Part shown: piece by piece, positions 14,736-16,275 of the stretch
Layout of the letters: each line of letters starts with the position of its first letter
How positions within the stretch are numbered: position 1 is the stretch's first letter
Source: Lachnospiraceae bacterium
GTDB taxonomy: Bacteria; Bacillota_A; Clostridia; Lachnospirales; Lachnospiraceae
Direction: 5' to 3'
Assembly: GCA_009774655.1 (NCBI GenBank)
Contig: VSOD01000040.1
Location: 1 to 16,275, forward strand
Length of the DNA stretch: 16,275 nt
The notes under the pieces: generated by a model
The model's input: only the letters and a program-made list of their open reading frames with translations
What the model was told of the DNA's origin: nothing
The model's database searches: none
Translations under genes and position numbers: made by a program

Positions 14736-16275
14736 ATGAAAAATTTGCTGAAAATAGTTATTATTGACGATGAGATGATCCTGCGAAACGGCCTTAAATA
14801 TCTATGTGATTGGGAAGAATACGGATTTACCATTGTCGGAGAAGCCTCTAACGGCATGGAAGGATTGCATATGATACAACGCCTTCACCCCGATATTGTC
14901 ATCACGGATATCGTCATGCCGGAGATGGACGGTATCAGCCTGACCGCACAGATCAAAAAACAGTTTCCGGACATCCACATTATTGTCCTCAGCAGTTATG
15001 ATAATTTTTCATATGCAAAATCCAGTTTTAAGCTCGGCGTCGCCGACTATCTGCTAAAACCCGAATTGGAGACCGATGACCTGCTGGATCTGCTCAAGAC
15101 ATTGGGCCATCTTTCCAATCCCACTCCCGAAAAGAACTCCGCCGCCGAGTTCTTTCAGGAAATTCTCACCTTTTATAATCTGGATGATGCGCAATGCATC
15201 TCGGAATTTCGCTCCAGGGGTGTCCAGTTTCAGGAAAGCATCCCCTACACACTGCTGGTCGCCTCCTATCAGGGAAGTCTGCCCGTTCATCGGCTGCTGC
15301 CCCTTCTTACGGAGATTTCTCTGACCTTTTTTCCGGAATATGCCTGCATTTCCTGTGTGACCAGCCAGGGATATCTGTGTGTCCTTCTGCAGCCTGCTGC
15401 CGAAGCAGTTTCCCCGTCCGCTTCCCGCCTGTCGGCATATGCCTGTCATCTGGAACATCGTCTGGAAACCCGTTTTACCTTTGCCTGTGCCGCCCCATCC
15501 TGCACACTCTGCCGGCTCTCTCAGATTTATCAGGAAATGTGTGGACTCCTTTCCTACAGTTTCTATTTCCCGGAAAAGAAGATTCTATTCCCGGAAGATG
15601 TGCATAAATGCGACCTCACCTTTTCCGATGCTGTTTTCGCAAAGTATCTGGATCCCCTGCGCATTGCCGATGCCGGAAAACTTGTCATTGATCATCTGGA
15701 GAACGCCGCAGCACAAGCCGGTATGGATGTTTTTACCCTGAAAAAACAGGTTGAAAACGCAGTCTACATGCTTATACAGGCGCTCACAGACGCCTCATTT
15801 TATACGGATGAAATTAATGCCGAAAAGATCATGCTGTTCAAAAGAATGGATCTTTCTCCAGACTTTAATTCTCTCAGACTAATTCTCGATGAAACTTTTG
15901 CCAGACTGGAAGCTATTGTGCAGAAAGGTACACTTGAAAGAGAGGGCAGTCTTTTTTACAGAATTGAAGAATATATTCGGCAAAACTGTGAGCAGGATCT
16001 GAAACTTTACGATCTGGCCAGACAATTCCATCTAAACTACACTTATCTGTCTACTCTCTTTTACCAGAATACTGAAGAACACTTTTCCGACTATCTTAAT
16101 CGTACAAGAGTGGAGAAAGCCAAAGAGCTTTTGCGTACAAACAACAATTCCATCCAATACATCGGCGAAAAATGCGGCTTTGTAAACCAGGGTTATTTTT
16201 CTAAAATATTCAAAAAATTTACCGGCTGTTCCCCCAGCGAATATCAAAAGCTGTACCTCAAAGGTTCCCCCTTAC
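14736..16275 (+). CDS. AraC-type response regulator, YesN-like, nearly complete at window edge
   Basis: An open frame of 513 codons from ATG 14736 reaches the window end without a stop, but the family landmarks suggest only a few residues are missing. The receiver domain has Asp11-Asp12, the likely phosphorylated Asp58 (VITDIVMPEMDG) and Lys108 (YLLKPE). A poorly conserved middle region of ~280 residues follows. The C-terminal AraC domain (about 408-508) has two helix-turn-helix motifs: LKLYDLARQFHLNYTYLSTLF and SIQYIGEKCGFVNQGYFSKIF, followed by the family ending GCSPSEYQ. It follows the kinase stop by 7 bp and is its cognate regulator. The probable target is the divergent solute-binding protein/permease/sulfatase operon. 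Confidence 0.93.
   Translation, partial: MKNLLKIVIIDDEMILRNGLKYLCDWEEYGFTIVGEASNGMEGLHMIQRLHPDIVITDIVMPEMDGISLTAQIKKQFPDIHIIVLSSYDNFSYAKSSFKLGVADYLLKPELETDDLLDLLKTLGHLSNPTPEKNSAAEFFQEILTFYNLDDAQCISEFRSRGVQFQESIPYTLLVASYQGSLPVHRLLPLLTEISLTFFPEYACISCVTSQGYLCVLLQPAAEAVSPSASRLSAYACHLEHRLETRFTFACAAPSCTLCRLSQIYQEMCGLLSYSFYFPEKKILFPEDVHKCDLTFSDAVFAKYLDPLRIADAGKLVIDHLENAAAQAGMDVFTLKKQVENAVYMLIQALTDASFYTDEINAEKIMLFKRMDLSPDFNSLRLILDETFARLEAIVQKGTLEREGSLFYRIEEYIRQNCEQDLKLYDLARQFHLNYTYLSTLFYQNTEEHFSDYLNRTRVEKAKELLRTNNNSIQYIGEKCGFVNQGYFSKIFKKFTGCSPSEYQKLYLKGSPL

Noticed and set aside
1..16275. CRISPR array, tRNA, rRNA, intact insertion sequence or riboswitch
   Set aside because: No regularly spaced repeats, cloverleaf-like sequence, rRNA segments, transposase gene or known riboswitch core were recognised by eye on either strand.

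Overview
The window looks like a chromosome segment of an anaerobic, probably gut-dwelling Firmicute of the Lachnospiraceae/Clostridia type. The basis is gene style rather than a marker gene: a LytTR regulator with a GHKL kinase, a BceAB-like ABC transporter, a YesMN-like two-component pair beside a carbohydrate ABC operon, strong Gly/Ala-rich ribosome sites, and Cys-type sulfatase use. No rRNA, tRNA, CRISPR array or intact insertion sequence was seen.

Region A (1-5101): a LytTR response regulator and its GHKL sensor kinase (kinase C-terminus cut by the window edge) run leftwards. Facing them across a 341-base regulatory gap is a rightward pair: an ABC ATPase and a large FtsX/BceB-type permease. 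In the gap lie two exact copies of a sequence that fully matches the published LytTR binding consensus, 22 bp apart, so the regulator very probably controls one or both divergent operons. The likely theme is sensing and export of, or resistance to, a peptide or other envelope-active compound.

Region B (5102-7799): an AT-rich islet with a composition clearly unlike its neighbours. It holds a two-gene leftward operon: an AAA15/OLD-like ATPase and a small TOPRIM/RloB-like putative nuclease overlapping it by 8 bp (ATGAGTAA). This gene pair resembles two-component ATPase-nuclease anti-phage systems and is the best candidate for an uncharacterised system here. It is bounded on the left by a strong bidirectional terminator hairpin. 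On the right is 677 bases of non-coding DNA with its promoter, an 11-bp direct repeat, a decayed gene tail and a rho-independent terminator.

Region C (7800-16275): a sulfated-carbohydrate uptake locus. A leftward operon encodes a lipoprotein solute-binding protein, two MalF/MalG-type permeases and a sulfatase without a signal peptide. Divergent from it is a YesM-like sensor kinase followed by a YesN-like AraC response regulator (its extreme C-terminus cut by the window edge). The 323-base divergent region has a good promoter for the kinase and short repeats that may be operators. The probable logic is that the kinase senses a glycan outside the cell, the AraC regulator activates the transporter operon, and the imported sulfated sugar is desulfated in the cytoplasm. 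No ATPase for this importer is present, as is usual when a shared MsmK/UgpC-type ATPase serves many importers.
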